A stretch of 64,000 nt of DNA from Hofstenia miamia (GCA_004352715.1 SCFE01000120.1:571308-635307); one strand, 5' to 3'; positions 45,144 through 57,908 are shown, counted from the first letter of the stretch. Notes: a model not told the origin generated them from the letters alone. Translations and numbers: made by a program.

Positions 45144-45880
45144 CTAAAATCCATCTTAGAGCAATGAAAAATTTTGATTATCAAGTTATTAAATTAGAAA
45201 GTCCTTAATTGCTTTAAAAAATAAACTTCATTTCATATTCTTGATGCATTCTAGTTGTTTTTATACTTACTTGTTTATAAGGAACTTGAGGTTATTGGGA
45301 AACGTTGTCTTTTAGAAAAAGGCAGGAAACATTTAGAGGTTTGGAAACCTTAGGAAGAAATTAGATTCATTTAATAATCTGAGAAATATTTGCTATGTCA
45401 ATACATTAGTGAGACAATGAAAAATAATAAATTCTGACGTTTCTTTATCATCTTGAAAAGCATCTATGATCAATCCCTGTCAGGAAGGTTTTGTCTGACA
45501 TTTCACTATTGCATATTATGTTGTTGATCTCTTAAAGAGCTTGCAAGGATTTTTAAAAATTTTATTCCCGACATCGATTTTCAATAGAAAAATTGAAAGT
45601 GTATATTTCAAACACGTTTTACACCAAAACTTATTAATCTATAAAACCATCTACGATGATTTATTGCTGACTAAGCCTTCTTGTTTAAATCGCGCTATTT
45701 CACTTTGTTGTAAAGCATGTAATGAACTTGCAAATTGAATTATCGCACAACACATATTTTGAAGCAAATCAATTTAGTTTTCCTCCGCTTAGTGGTGTGC
45801 AATTAAAATGATTCAAGTTTTTTGAGATGGCTACTTCAATTTGTATAGAAGTTTCACCATACAATAATGAATGTTTGTAC
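45144..45880. other. Intronic; possible LINE tail fragment at about 45540-45740
   Basis: The plus-strand frame at 45541-45738 resembles the poorly conserved end of LINE ORF2 but lacks a diagnostic motif. The remainder is AT-rich without features. Confidence 0.3.
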
Positions 45881-46225
45881 CAGACTTGTCAACGAGCCGA
45901 TATTTCCAAGGTCGGCTCGCTTAAAATTTCTGTAAGTTCAGCTCGGCTCGCTACATAAATTATTTGAGTAAGGCTCGTTTTAGCTCGGTATTTTTTTAAA
46001 ATTATTGTGCTCAAAGAATTTTTTACATAGCTCTTCTTATTATTTAATAAAGATTTCTTAAATAAGATTATAGGAAAGGCATACTGACTGCAAAAAATAA
46101 GAAAATCACCATAATCAAATTAACAAGCAGAACTATAAACTTGCTTTGCCTAAAATAGGCTCGTTTTGTGCTCGTTTTATATCAAATACTGTGCTCAACC
46201 TCGGCTCCGCTCGTTGACAAGTCTG
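45881..46225 (+). mobile_element. hAT-like MITE, copy 2
   Basis: 345 bp, same termini and interior as 39222-39577. Flanking octamers GTTTGTAC and GTCTGCAC agree at six of eight positions, consistent with an old 8-bp target duplication. Confidence 0.78.
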
Positions 46226-47536
46226 GTCTGCACACAAATAGCTATTATGCCAATATTTTTCATTAATATTTTCATGAGCTTTATTGTTTTATATGTTCAA
46301 TTTTGTTAATATAATCATTTGCATTGTTTACTTTTTAAAATAACTTTGTCTGATGTTTAATTCTTATTCAATTAAAACACTTACATCTAGTTCATGGTCA
46401 TCTTCATCTAAATGATAACTTTACACAATTTTACTTTAACATTGTTAGTCTTTTATTAGTAAAACTTATATGTAATGACATCTTGCGGACACTTACTATT
46501 TTTGTGTTGCATCCCCTGAAGATAATATAATTTAAAATTAGAAAAGAAACCATAGTTGAAATTAGGAGTAGATTCGGATGGAACTATTTTCTCCTAAGTG
46601 TATAGTCAATATAAGTATGCATGCATACTTCTGAATAATATATCTAATGATAAGCGAAGGCGAATAAATAGAATATTGAATTGGTCACTGTGTACAATGT
46701 TTAACATCGACATACGTCAAACAGGAAAAACTCTGCAAACATTGATATGGTGATGTTATCACCAATTTATTATACTATATATGCAAGTTTAATAAAAAAT
46801 TTTCAAATTTTTGAACAAAAGAATCCTTTTTTCAACAATGTTAGCGTAAATAACAGAACAAATAAATTGGCATGTAGAGTAAAAGTAGTGGATAAGTTTT
46901 GGAGAGACGCCTTAACACCTACATTTTGTAAATATTGGAACATAATATAAGATCATTTAAGAAACTATTGAAGAAAAATTTGTTAACAAACCAATGTAAA
47001 TATGGGCATTCAAAAATTCCATTACAAAAAATTTAAGTTTAACTCTTTTTTATTCAATCTTTTTAATTTATAAATTTTGTGTTTTTTTCAGATTTATTTT
47101 TAGTATCTTTACTTTGTAGATTGGTACATCATTTTTTATATATTTTTATAAATATGTATTTTTTGTACTGCTATAAACATGAAAAACATGAAATATAAAA
47201 AAAATGAAAAGCAGTAACGGAATTTCATTTTAACTGTTAAAATGGATGCTACTCATTCAATAATACTATATTTTTTATTGAGATCAAATATGTGCATTCG
47301 TTTGGGGCTTCTGTAAATCCATTGAAAAAATAAATGCTGTTCAAAAGAAAGCTGTTAACATGGAAACCATCCATTCTTATGAATCAGTATTGAACATAAT
47401 CAACAAACATGATGAGAAAATATTACAATTAATCGAACAAGAGAATCATGTACTTCATCATATTCATCCCCAAAGAAGTAAGATTTATGTAACAAACCTT
47501 AGAGAATGACGAGTTGGTATAGAATGTTCAAATAAA
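46226..47536. other. Intronic; weak LINE debris near 46747-46985 and 47290-47515
   Basis: The plus-strand frame at 46747-46950, followed by a KI/RNY-rich end, has the character of an ORF2 C-terminus (KFWRDAL...FCKYWNII). No RT motif is seen, so this is a low-confidence call. Confidence 0.3.
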
Positions 47537-48004
47537 CCCGTTTTTGATGCAATTGTTAAACAACTACTTCCCTACATGTAAAATTTTTTACAAGTTTACA
47601 CCTATATTCACTAATTCTGTTGTAAAGTACGAATTGATGACATTTTCGGAAAACAGACAGACTTAGATATTAAAAATCATTAATACCCCTTAAACTCCGA
47701 AAACCGGTCATTTGTGACCCAGACTAAACATTTCATGCATGCGTTTGTGCAGTTATATTTATGCAGTAATATACTTTATATTGAGCATGTATTTAACAGT
47801 TTTGATCGTTTTAGTTAAAAATTAATGGCAAGAGACTCTTAATTAAATTATGTGGGATATTGCATCAGATAGCAGTAGCAGTGTTTATTAAATATGAACC
47901 TGTATGCCTGTATATATCTCACTGTAATAAATGCTAAACAAATACCGGTCATTTATGACCGGATTAGGAATTAAAGGGTGTATTAAACGTTCGGAGTTCT
48001 AGTG
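47537..48004 (+). mobile_element. piggyBac-like non-autonomous element, copy 2, 5' truncated
   Basis: Matches 13063-13540 at roughly 95% by eye, including the CCGGTCATTTGTGACC and CCGGTCATTTATGACCGG palindromes and the terminal TTCGGAGTTCTAGTG. The first about 28 bp are missing. The right flank is GTAA. It lies 38 bp from the splice donor of the exon at 48043. Confidence 0.85.
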
Positions 48005-48042
48005 GTAAGGACTCGAAAAATTTTCACAAGAAAAAGTACTTA

Positions 48043-48222
48043 CCTAAGGAATAATCTGCATAATCTTCTTTCCTTTGACGAACTAATTTGTAGAATATGA
48101 GCGTAGGATTTAATTCATCAAGGGGTTGTGTGAAGTAATCGAGGAGCATTTTTTCGTAAGCACGTTCATCTCGCGCTAATAACTGGTTGAATACGTCGAG
48201 GTCTCGGATTTGCAAAGCAATG
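48043..48222 (-). CDS. DNAH10: Dynein heavy chain N-terminal exon, 5' end lost at a single-N junction
   Basis: Reads IALQIRDLDVFNQLLARDER, LLDYFTQPLDELNPTLIFYK, RQRKEDYADYSL and ends with one base before GTAAGT. The 'FxxLLARDE' block resembles the first residues of long DNAH10 isoforms. The start codon would lie just beyond the N at 48223, where the sequence switches to a duplicate of 44213 onward. Start unresolved. Confidence 0.7.
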
Positions 48223-48452
48223 NTGCCACCTGATCTTTATTTTCTATATAGGTTTTTTGCTCTTTATATTGAAGTAATGGCTGATATACCTAAAGAATAA
48301 GTTCAAATGTGATTGGTAGTAATAGTAATTACACCAGTAAGTAGTTAGACATCATAGTAATTATTATCACATTGCGTTAGACGTGCGATTCAATCAAAAT
48401 GTGACAGATCACTTTTGAACCAATCACTAGTCTAACCAAAGCCTACGACCAC
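48223..48452 (-). repeat. Single-N junction followed by a duplicate of 44213-44390
   Basis: From 48224 the sequence repeats 44213-44340 (end of the T3 first segment, T3 acceptor and intron start), then diverges and joins the fold-back MITE. This is a second contig end covering the same locus, or another allele. Confidence 0.85.
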
Positions 48453-48610
48453 GGTTAGACTAGTGATTAGTTCAAAAGTGATCTGTCTCATTTTGATTGT
48501 GCGCGTTTGATTTGCTTGTGATCATCACATCGCTAATTATCTTGAGTGGTTAGACGTGCGATTCAATCAAAATGTGACAGATCACTTTTGAACCAATCAC
48601 TAGTCTAACC
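48453..48610. mobile_element. Fold-back MITE, complete copy
   Basis: 158 bp, same as 44439-44596. GGTTAGACTAGTGATT...AATCACTAGTCTAACC with long complementary arms. Confidence 0.82.
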
Positions 48611-48895
48611 GTGGGCTAAGATAACATAATAGATTTATTCACACAGTATTGTAAGTTATAGTTTGTATGGAGATACAACTCATCGTAACGGAATAATTTT
48701 ACGTATAATTTAGTTGTGCATAGAACTTATAAAAACAATTGAATTCATTAGCAATATTTGTAAAGAAATATTTACAGAAAAATATTAAAAAAATTCGTAC
48801 TCAAATTTTTGATATTTCATATATTATAAGTGCAAATTAACAAGCACTTACAATTAAACTTATTAAACAATTTATCAAAGCGGCTTTGATGACTT
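48611..48895. other. No gene recognised
   Basis: AT-rich spacer. Confidence 0.5.
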
Positions 48896-49194
48896 CCCAG
48901 TAAACATAGAACTGTTGTAACGACGTCGTTTTTGTGGTGTATTGGCGTTTAATAGGAGTTGAATTGTTTGAGTGGCGTTTATAGTGCGGATTAGTGGCGG
49001 TATAATTCCTTCTAGCAAAAAATATTTAAAAATAATTTTAGTATTATGACAATTTGAAGATAAATTTCTTTAAAAACTGCATTTTTATTGAAATTTGTTG
49101 TTTTATTGTGAAAAAACGTTGTTTTGTAATGTCACTTTAGTGTCGTTATTATGTCGTTCAACGACGTCGTTACGACAGTTCTATGTTTACTAGG
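48896..49194 (-). mobile_element. CCCAGTAAACA-terminus MITE, copy 2 (inverted)
   Basis: Reverse complement of 36676-36960 with a few substitutions and a slightly longer interior; ends CCCAGTAAACATAGAACTGT and ACAGTTCTATGTTTACTAGG. Confidence 0.8.
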
Positions 49195-49631
49195 TTACTT
49201 TGTTTGTTGCAGTTCAGCATATGCACAGGTCAATCCCTAGCATTTGCAAACTAGCGGCAAATATACATTGTCTCAAACCCTCATTTTTGTAAACGAAATT
49301 TAATTACTATTTGATAAGATTTTTATCTATTAAAAAATATCAATAACCTGTGAAAAGTTTTATAACATAAAAAGAATATTTGGAAATGATTAAGTTCATA
49401 TTTAGTACAACTTATTTATTTGAAATTGCATAAATCCATATAAGTAAAATGTAATAGGATCTGTTTTAAATGATAAACATTTCATACTATTTTTCCAGCA
49501 AAGAAATAATTTCTAGAAAATTTTATAGATTTATTTCCAAATGCTTATACTTTCAATTACTGCCTTCATAAATTGACTTGTAATTAGGGGTAATTAGTGA
49601 AAACCTGTGTTAATTCAGATATTATGTAGAT

Positions 49632-49988
49632 CAGACTTGTCAACGAGCCGACACTTCCAAGCTCGGCTCGTTTAAATTTTGTGTAAGTTCGGCTCGACTC
49701 ATAAAATCTTTGAATGAGGCTCGTTTTAGCTCGGTATTTTTTTAAAAATATTGTGCTCAAAGAATTTTTTACATAGCTCTTCCTATTATTTAATAAACAT
49801 TTCTTAAATAAGATTATAAGAAAGGCATACTGACTGCAAAAAATAAGAAAAATCTCCATAATCAAATTAACAAGCAGAACTATAAACTTGCTTTGCCTAA
49901 AATAGGCTCATTTTGGGCTCGTTGTATGTCAAATACTGTGCTCAAGCTCGGCTCTTCTCGTTAGAAACTCGGCTCGTTGACAAGGTTG
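49632..49988 (+). mobile_element. hAT-like MITE, copy 3
   Basis: Same family as 39222-39577. It starts CAGACTTGTCAACGAGCCGA and ends GGCTCGTTGACAAGGTTG. No clear 8-bp duplication is seen. Confidence 0.78.
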
Positions 49989-50408
49989 GTCGTTTGAAAA
50001 CCGGCTGTTTCTCTGTACCCAAAGTACTCAAGAAATATACCATATCCACTAGTAGCACTTATCAGACTTTTGAAATCTCTTTTGTTTAAATCAAATGCAG
50101 AAATGGCCAAAGGTAAAATTACCGAAATATATTATTTAATATACAGTAATGCTGATTTACAAGCTCAAGTAAAAGATCTTGTGCTTGAAAATCAAAGACT
50201 ACAAAGGGATTTCATTTAACCAATGTGAAGCACAGTATACATTAATCTAGTTCGAATAATAATCGTCTGAATTAGAGCTTTGTGGTATCTAAGGTTTTAG
50301 GTCCTGGTACAGGTCCAGCTGTTAAAATTTTGTCTCGATCCTGGTAAGGTAAAAGGTAAATCAGCAAAAAATCAATGTAATTCAAATCACATTCAGATTA
50401 AAAAAAGT

Positions 50409-50834
50409 TTATATTCTCAAAGCTAAAAGTTCATTGACGTGTGCCGCAATCCATTGAAGAAAGTCTGTCTGAAATAGTAAGGCCAGCTGCACTGAAATCT
50501 GTGTCGGACATAGCTTCCGAACTTTGAATGCCCAAATAGGCGATTTACTAAAGTTTCTTATTGTATGACTTTCAAAAGAATCAGAAAGTGTCTTCCTATC
50601 CAACATGTATGCACATAATTCATACACCACATATGAATTAGATTGGGGTTGTTGTGGTTCGCCATTATCATCAGTATCGGAATAAAAAATCACCTTTCTT
50701 TGATTTTTTGAAGAAACACCTGTCAGTTGGTGATCATCGGAAATTTCCCCGAACATTCTAGTAAGAACGTCACGTATAAATTCATCAACAGCTCGTGGAT
50801 TTTGTTCAAGATACAAATGTCGGCATCGCAAAAT
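50409..50834 (-). CDS. Last exon of an unidentified protein-coding gene
   Basis: 141 codons from an acceptor (GATCGCAG at 50842-50835) to a stop at 50411-50409. It reads RHLYLEQNPRAVDEFIRDVL, VIFYSDTDDNG, SYVVYELCAYMLDRKTL, SPIWAFKVRKL and IAAHVNELLALRI-stop. Composition and length of the open frame look coding. I do not recognise the family. It is on the same strand as and upstream of the dynein N-terminus, so it may be the end of the neighbouring gene. A donor near 50440 leading into another exon cannot be excluded. Confidence 0.5.
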   Translation of the reverse strand: MLRCRHLYLEQNPRAVDEFIRDVLTRMFGEISDDHQLTGVSSKNQRKVIFYSDTDDNGEPQQPQSNSYVVYELCAYMLDRKTLSDSFESHTIRNFSKSPIWAFKVRKLCPTQISVQLALLFQTDFLQWIAAHVNELLALRI

Positions 50835-50996
50835 CTGCGATCAAATAAAGTTGAAATATTGTGGTGTGATGTCTGTTTCGGAAGACATTTATATGTCATA
50901 CCGTCAAGGAGCACATGCATTACAAGAGATTGTGTCACAAAATTTTGTATCTCTCTAATGGGCGGATGTCAAGACATCATTCATTCGAAAATATAA

Positions 50997-52779
50997 TTAT
51001 TATTGAATTTATGAAAATCAAAAATTATGCAATTGCTACATAAATCCAAAATACCATAAGGAAACACTTGTTGGTTAACCTACCGTTCGTTTTAAAGGAA
51101 AAAAAACGTTTTTCCAACTTTCCGAAGAATTTTCTCAGAGCCTATAACCAAATTTGAAAATCTTGGGGCATAGGTAGATGTTTTAGGAGACATACTTTAA
51201 TACAATGTTGAAAATTTCTCATTAAAGCGTATTGCTGCGAGTGAAGTTGTTGAAAAGTTTAACACGTTTTCTTTGAAAATTTCGAATTTTTCAAAAAGAT
51301 TTAAATTTTCTCCATACCTAATGTTCATGTATTTATAAGGTTTTGAGCCCATGGAAGCAACAAGGAACTTTCAGTGTTTCTTGATATTTTTGAATTTGCA
51401 AAAAAGTATAATCCCAAGTAATGGCTAACCATGATCCATTAGTTATCTCGCTGTAAAATATATACAGTATATATCCAATTAAATTCGAATTCAAATCTTC
51501 TGCATGGCTGGGTTCTAGATCTTTTGTGGCCTTTGAAATAATTTTCGTCAATAAAAAATTGTGGATTAAAAATCAATTTCAAAATAATGTGCAGTTAAGA
51601 ATGATATCCTGCAGATTTACATACAAAATTTGTGATTTGAGTAATAGAAACTGAAAAAAGGCATTTAAACAAACACTTCTTGTATTATTTTCTTTGAATT
51701 GTAACAATTGCAGTACTATACACGTATCAATGAAACACTGTTTTAAATGTGCAATTGAATTTGAAAAAGTATAATCGAAAAAACTCTCTTCGCTTACAGT
51801 TGAAGATAGCAAGTGGACACACTAATTCAATTATTTCCATTTTGAAAACGGTAATGGATCCTTGCAAACTATTCGCATTGTAATGCAGAAGTTTATTTAT
51901 TCTATCAATGCATTAAAGTCAAACATCTACTAAAGATCATTTTGTTTGATACATTCAAAAAATTTGACATAGATAAATTATTTATTCATTTCTTGATTTG
52001 AAATTGTAGGACTGTAGATGTAATCATTAATTTATATTTATTCATAATTTTTTTGCATATTTGTAAGATTTTGTTATTCATTGCATTTGTTGATTTACTT
52101 TATTTTATTTATTCATATGAAACAATAGTATTTTACTACTACCTTTCATAATGATTTATTCATCATTATCTATAAACTATCACCATGTTAATACTACCAC
52201 ACTGCTAGTACAGAAATTTATTGCAATTTTGTAAACTAGAAAATAACTAAACAACTATTCATAGAATGTTCAGCATTGCTTGTTATTCAAATATTTTCAA
52301 CATTGAAGTTTGGATAGTACTTCCTTCTTGTTGCCGAGGCATGCAGAAAATGGTTTTTAAAACAAATTTACAAAAATTGGAACGTGTAAATTATATGAAA
52401 GATTATAAAGATATCAGATGCCATGATGAAAAGGAGTTTTTCCGTTGCCTGTTATTTATTAGTATTCTTTTTGGACGTATTGCTTTTTGATTATTGTCAT
52501 TTAATAAACCTTGCACATGACCTAGGATTAGAATAGTGTCTTTGACCATTAAAATGGCAAAAACGTATACACATCCCCTAACTATTTAAGGTTTGCCTAC
52601 GATCTCATTATTTGATATGACTAATAAAATTCATTCACATGAGTGAATCTTGGAACTCTAGCAAATGTTTCATTAATCCAGGTAGAGATATAACCAAATG
52701 TTGACCAACAATCAAAGATGAACTATATATATAATTATTAATCTTGAGATTTAATTCCTTATATCAAACCATGTTTTTT
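50997..52779. other. No gene recognised
   Basis: AT-rich sequence with short chance ORFs only. Confidence 0.5.
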
Positions 52780-53360
52780 ATTCTACAAAGATCCTTGAAA
52801 TTTTTGAGACAGTAGGTCTTATACATTCATCAGAAATCTAAATTCATGTATCACCAGGATACTCAATAATGCTGGAGTACTTTAGACAATCTGCAACATC
52901 ATTAAAATACACGTTGAATAAGAATGGTCCAAGTGTTGAGCCTGGTGGTACGCCTCTGCTTACGCTAGAAGTGGACGATAGAAAATTATCGAATTTAAGC
53001 GACTGCATTCTATATTTTTGAAAACTTGGATTAAATTAATTGCGTCTGTGTTGAAATTTATTTTACAACAAGACATGACACATGCTATTAAAAGCGTTTG
53101 CGAGGTGCAAGAACAAAACTGATACATATTTGTTAGAATTTAATCTTCTATACGCCAGTCTTGAATTCCCATCCACAATGCTTGTGATACTGAATTACTT
53201 TTTCAAATTCGTATTGATTTTAGATTCAAATTTGTTTTCAGCAAAATAATCTGTTAAATGCTCTGTAATAAGCCTTTTTTCAAAACGTTTGAGGTCAAAT
53301 GCGTAATAGATATTGGACGATAGTTAGCACAATTTTTTTTGATTTTTTCCTTTAAAGACA
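52780..53360 (-). mobile_element. LINE reverse transcriptase fragment
   Basis: On the minus strand: RFEKRLITEHLTDYFAENKF (about 53293-53234; RT start), then VSRGVPPGSTLGPFLFNVYF (about 52975-52905; the 'SGVPQGSxLGPLLF' motif) and a decayed YADD position (EYPGDT near 52860). Frameshifts in between. Inactive copy bordered by a 75-N gap. Confidence 0.85.
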
Positions 53361-53378
53361 GGTGTTACTATATATATA

Positions 53379-53453
53379 NNNNNNNNNNNNNNNNNNNNNN
53401 NNNNNNNNNNNNNNNNNNNNNNNNNNNNNNNNNNNNNNNNNNNNNNNNNNNNN
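53379..53453. other. Assembly gap, 75 N, inside TA repeat
   Basis: N run flanked by TATATATA and ATATGTA. Confidence 0.98.
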
Positions 53454-56400
53454 ATATGTAAAATAAAAATATTTCGTCTAGCCGGACAAAATATGTAGTT
53501 TAACATTTTTTTAATGACTTAGCTTTTCAGCGTAGAGGATGGACTTCATTTCTTAAATAATGCTATAGTAATGGGCAAATTATCTGAAAAAATGTAAACA
53601 AAAGAGTTTTTATACATGGCTTTTAAGAAGTGATGACCATCTTTATGATATGTTTATAGATCGGTTATCAGATTGATTAAGAACTATATAAATAAAATTT
53701 AATATCTTTGAACAGATCTGTTAAGCAAAAAAACCATATCAATTGCAATGCCATTTCTACGAAAATTCTCCTATTATAAAGAAAATTGTTCCCTTTCTTT
53801 CCTGTTATTCAACAAAATTTAGTAAGAAATTTATTAAAAAGATAGGTTAAGCAAATATACTTTAGGTTCTATTAAATGGATCTGTTAAAATTAATAGAAT
53901 CAACACTGCCTCAGAGTGACTAATCAGATTGTGAATTTGCGTTCAGATACGCATATATTTGATGTATGCTTTTTAATGCATCAACCATACTTTAGGGCGT
54001 TCACACGAACGTTTTTTGATGTACACCAATTTGATAAAATCCCATCCAGACGGTAATTATTTCATTTACAACTGGAACATAGCTATCAAACTTAATTAAA
54101 CTTACAAATTGTAAATTTTATATGAATTATTTGTAAATATTAATTGCATGGCTAGGAGATACCTGCAAAGTGTGAAAATATTTGTAAAGTACATGGCAAA
54201 TTCTAATCAAATATTTATAAATACCATCTTAGTGGTTGCGAATAAATCACAAAACTTGAGTAAAATTAAATTAATCCATTAACTTTTTGTTGCTAATGCA
54301 GCCGTATTCTACAATATGAAATCTACTGCACTCGATGTGCCAATACATGCATTCTATCAAAGGTATGATCAATTTCTAATAAATGTCATCATTGAAGCAA
54401 ACTATCCTTTTCATGTTATTGCAAAGTGAATACACGGATGTCATGCACTAATTTCTTCAATCGGCATTGCTGCAATATATCATTGATGCAATTGATGCAA
54501 AGCAGCTGATTTCCAGCTTAACTCAGAATTCTCGAACTTAACTCTGCAAGCATTCTAAGAGCACCATATGGAAGAACAATGAATGCATGCATCATCCAAT
54601 GATAATTTTGAGCAAAAGTAACATGCAATGGTGCATATCAAAATATTCAGTTAACTATCCCCCACCTGTGCGATGAGTTTATTCATCTATAATTTTCGTA
54701 AATTCTTTTAGGAGTTCTTGCATTGATGCTTCTTTACATGATTTACCGAGAAATATCTTGTATGCATATGTCCATGGTATAATGTGATGGAGTGATCAAG
54801 AGGTATTTGCGAAAACTAATGCATTATGTCTCCATTACAAACGCTGATTTTCTGTGGCATCTCGAAAATGATTTTACACATTTCATTAAGTTAGATTTCC
54901 AAGTAGCTTTATGTATCATGTGGAATGAAAGTGAATAATTGTTTTAACTAAATGTAATTTTTGATGGGAAAAATAATGAACATCCGATGTTCTAAGTATT
55001 CTATTAAAAGATGTTTGAGGAAGCTTTCAGAAACATTGCATTGGCGTCAATGAAGTTTCAAGAATTTGTTTCTACGGGAATTTGGAGCTACTTTGAATTT
55101 CAATTGTGGCCTATCTTTAATAGTATTTTATTAAAATTTAAATCCATGAAGAGAAATCAATTCGGAAATTGTCCTTAATTATACTTTACATTGCCGAGAA
55201 TACCTGTCGATATATTAGTTTTGATTCAAATCAGATACTTTTAATGGAATTTTCATTGAAATTGATCTCTTACAGCTGGCAATAGATGTCTGCATAACGA
55301 TCGACTTCGCTGACCGAGGACTTCGTAGGACAAAACTCATCCTGTACAGCCCTATTAGTTGTATTAATTAATTAAAGTTGATGTTACTCTATGCAATCTT
55401 ATTCATCGCTTTAAAGCACAATGCCACTCTTTAGGCGTTGAACTATTTTTAGTAACGGCTCAGGAAACTGTAATCACCTTGCAGCTGTGACAAATTACAT
55501 CGAATTCAAAGTAACAAATCAGTCACCTACATGTGTAATTGTAGTACTTTGATTGCTAATTTACTTTAATTTTTGGGAAAAAAACTTATTTTACGCCAGA
55601 TTATTAGAACACAATTATGTGTCCCGGCTTTATATATTGTGATCACTTTCCAATAAAATAATTCATATTTACTAAAAGTAGGAGTGAAAAACAAACTTTA
55701 TTTTTGAAAATTATTGAAATAGGGCTTGCTTATTTTAATTGAATGTATGCTAATCTAACAATATGAAAATTTAAATAAAGTTAAACAATAATTTTGCAAA
55801 ACTTTTATTGCATAGATAAGTAATGTAATATTTAAGCCATAAATTATAAATTTTGAAACATTAAATAATACGTAGCAGATTATATGTTATGTACTAAATA
55901 GGCCTTATGACAGATCGACAGAAATCGCAAAATAATATATCGAATACATCTATTAACCATGATTTGAAATTTTGCAAAAAGTCAAACAAGAATTATGTAG
56001 TATAGCTGGGGGAACGCAATGTAATTTCTATGCAAATCTATTTCTTAATCATTTATATGTATCAAACTGAAATTAGCATAATGTAATATGAACGTTAAAA
56101 TAGTACAAAAAAGTTGTATTTCTGGTGCTGATATATTCATTAAATTTTAGGCACGGATAAATAAAGCAAAATCTTAGGTACTGCACGGAACGGATTAAAG
56201 CACAGCACCGTTGCAGCTCTGCCCCCTTCAAGAGAATTAAAATCTTTGTTGCTCTTTCTGAAAAACATTATTTCATGAAAATCGGTTAAGAATTGACTGA
56301 ACTACGATCCTCCAAAATTGGGTAAATGAAATGAAGAAATTGAACAGCCAGTTAAACATTAGCTTGCTAGAGGTTGAATTGAGAAAATGGTTTTTAGTGG

Positions 56401-56908
56401 AACTGGCGTTATTTTGGGAATAATTTATGGACTTGCTCATATTTCGAATGTTTACTTAAAAAACCTGTTGTTTGAATTGACTTAGAGGTTAAGTAGACTT
56501 TGTATGGCAAAAAATGAACTGTTTGCTGAAGAGTAGCTAGAACATCTGAGAAGCCTAGTGATATTATAACCATCAAATTGGTAAGTTATAAAAACGATAA
56601 AACAGCACTTGGTAGGGTGGGTTGGGTAAGAGCAGTCTAAAAATAGTGCATCCTCCCTATATTTGGATGAAATTCAGGCCTGGGACCGAGTCAGTCACAT
56701 CCAAAAAAAATTATAAGATTTTTTGTAAGCAAATGAAATTGACTGGCATTTTCTATTACTAAGAAAATTTTCAAGATATTTGCAATTCTTGTAGTTCTGG
56801 ATTTATTTTTTGATGTATAATTAATCAATGGAAAGAATGAATATTAATGAAATTTTGAGCAATTCTATGTCTGTAAGAAATAGTATATATATATATATAT
56901 ATATATAA
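53454..56908. other. No gene recognised; TA microsatellite at 56884-56908
   Basis: 3.4 kb of AT-rich sequence without open frames over 60 codons and without similarity to the transposon families named above. Confidence 0.5.
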
Positions 56909-57908
56909 NNNNNNNNNNNNNNNNNNNNNNNNNNNNNNNNNNNNNNNNNNNNNNNNNNNNNNNNNNNNNNNNNNNNNNNNNNNNNNNNNNNNNNNNNNNN
57001 NNNNNNNNNNNNNNNNNNNNNNNNNNNNNNNNNNNNNNNNNNNNNNNNNNNNNNNNNNNNNNNNNNNNNNNNNNNNNNNNNNNNNNNNNNNNNNNNNNNN
57101 NNNNNNNNNNNNNNNNNNNNNNNNNNNNNNNNNNNNNNNNNNNNNNNNNNNNNNNNNNNNNNNNNNNNNNNNNNNNNNNNNNNNNNNNNNNNNNNNNNNN
57201 NNNNNNNNNNNNNNNNNNNNNNNNNNNNNNNNNNNNNNNNNNNNNNNNNNNNNNNNNNNNNNNNNNNNNNNNNNNNNNNNNNNNNNNNNNNNNNNNNNNN
57301 NNNNNNNNNNNNNNNNNNNNNNNNNNNNNNNNNNNNNNNNNNNNNNNNNNNNNNNNNNNNNNNNNNNNNNNNNNNNNNNNNNNNNNNNNNNNNNNNNNNN
57401 NNNNNNNNNNNNNNNNNNNNNNNNNNNNNNNNNNNNNNNNNNNNNNNNNNNNNNNNNNNNNNNNNNNNNNNNNNNNNNNNNNNNNNNNNNNNNNNNNNNN
57501 NNNNNNNNNNNNNNNNNNNNNNNNNNNNNNNNNNNNNNNNNNNNNNNNNNNNNNNNNNNNNNNNNNNNNNNNNNNNNNNNNNNNNNNNNNNNNNNNNNNN
57601 NNNNNNNNNNNNNNNNNNNNNNNNNNNNNNNNNNNNNNNNNNNNNNNNNNNNNNNNNNNNNNNNNNNNNNNNNNNNNNNNNNNNNNNNNNNNNNNNNNNN
57701 NNNNNNNNNNNNNNNNNNNNNNNNNNNNNNNNNNNNNNNNNNNNNNNNNNNNNNNNNNNNNNNNNNNNNNNNNNNNNNNNNNNNNNNNNNNNNNNNNNNN
57801 NNNNNNNNNNNNNNNNNNNNNNNNNNNNNNNNNNNNNNNNNNNNNNNNNNNNNNNNNNNNNNNNNNNNNNNNNNNNNNNNNNNNNNNNNNNNNNNNNNNN
57901 NNNNNNNN
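56909..57908. other. Assembly gap, exactly 1000 N
   Basis: Placeholder gap between a TA repeat and the intron that follows dynein exon M4. Confidence 0.99.

Noticed and set aside
50723-50996. Open frames on both strands over 50.7-51.0 kb
   Set aside because: Shadows of the minus-strand exon at 50409-50834; the spliced frame with an acceptor is better supported.
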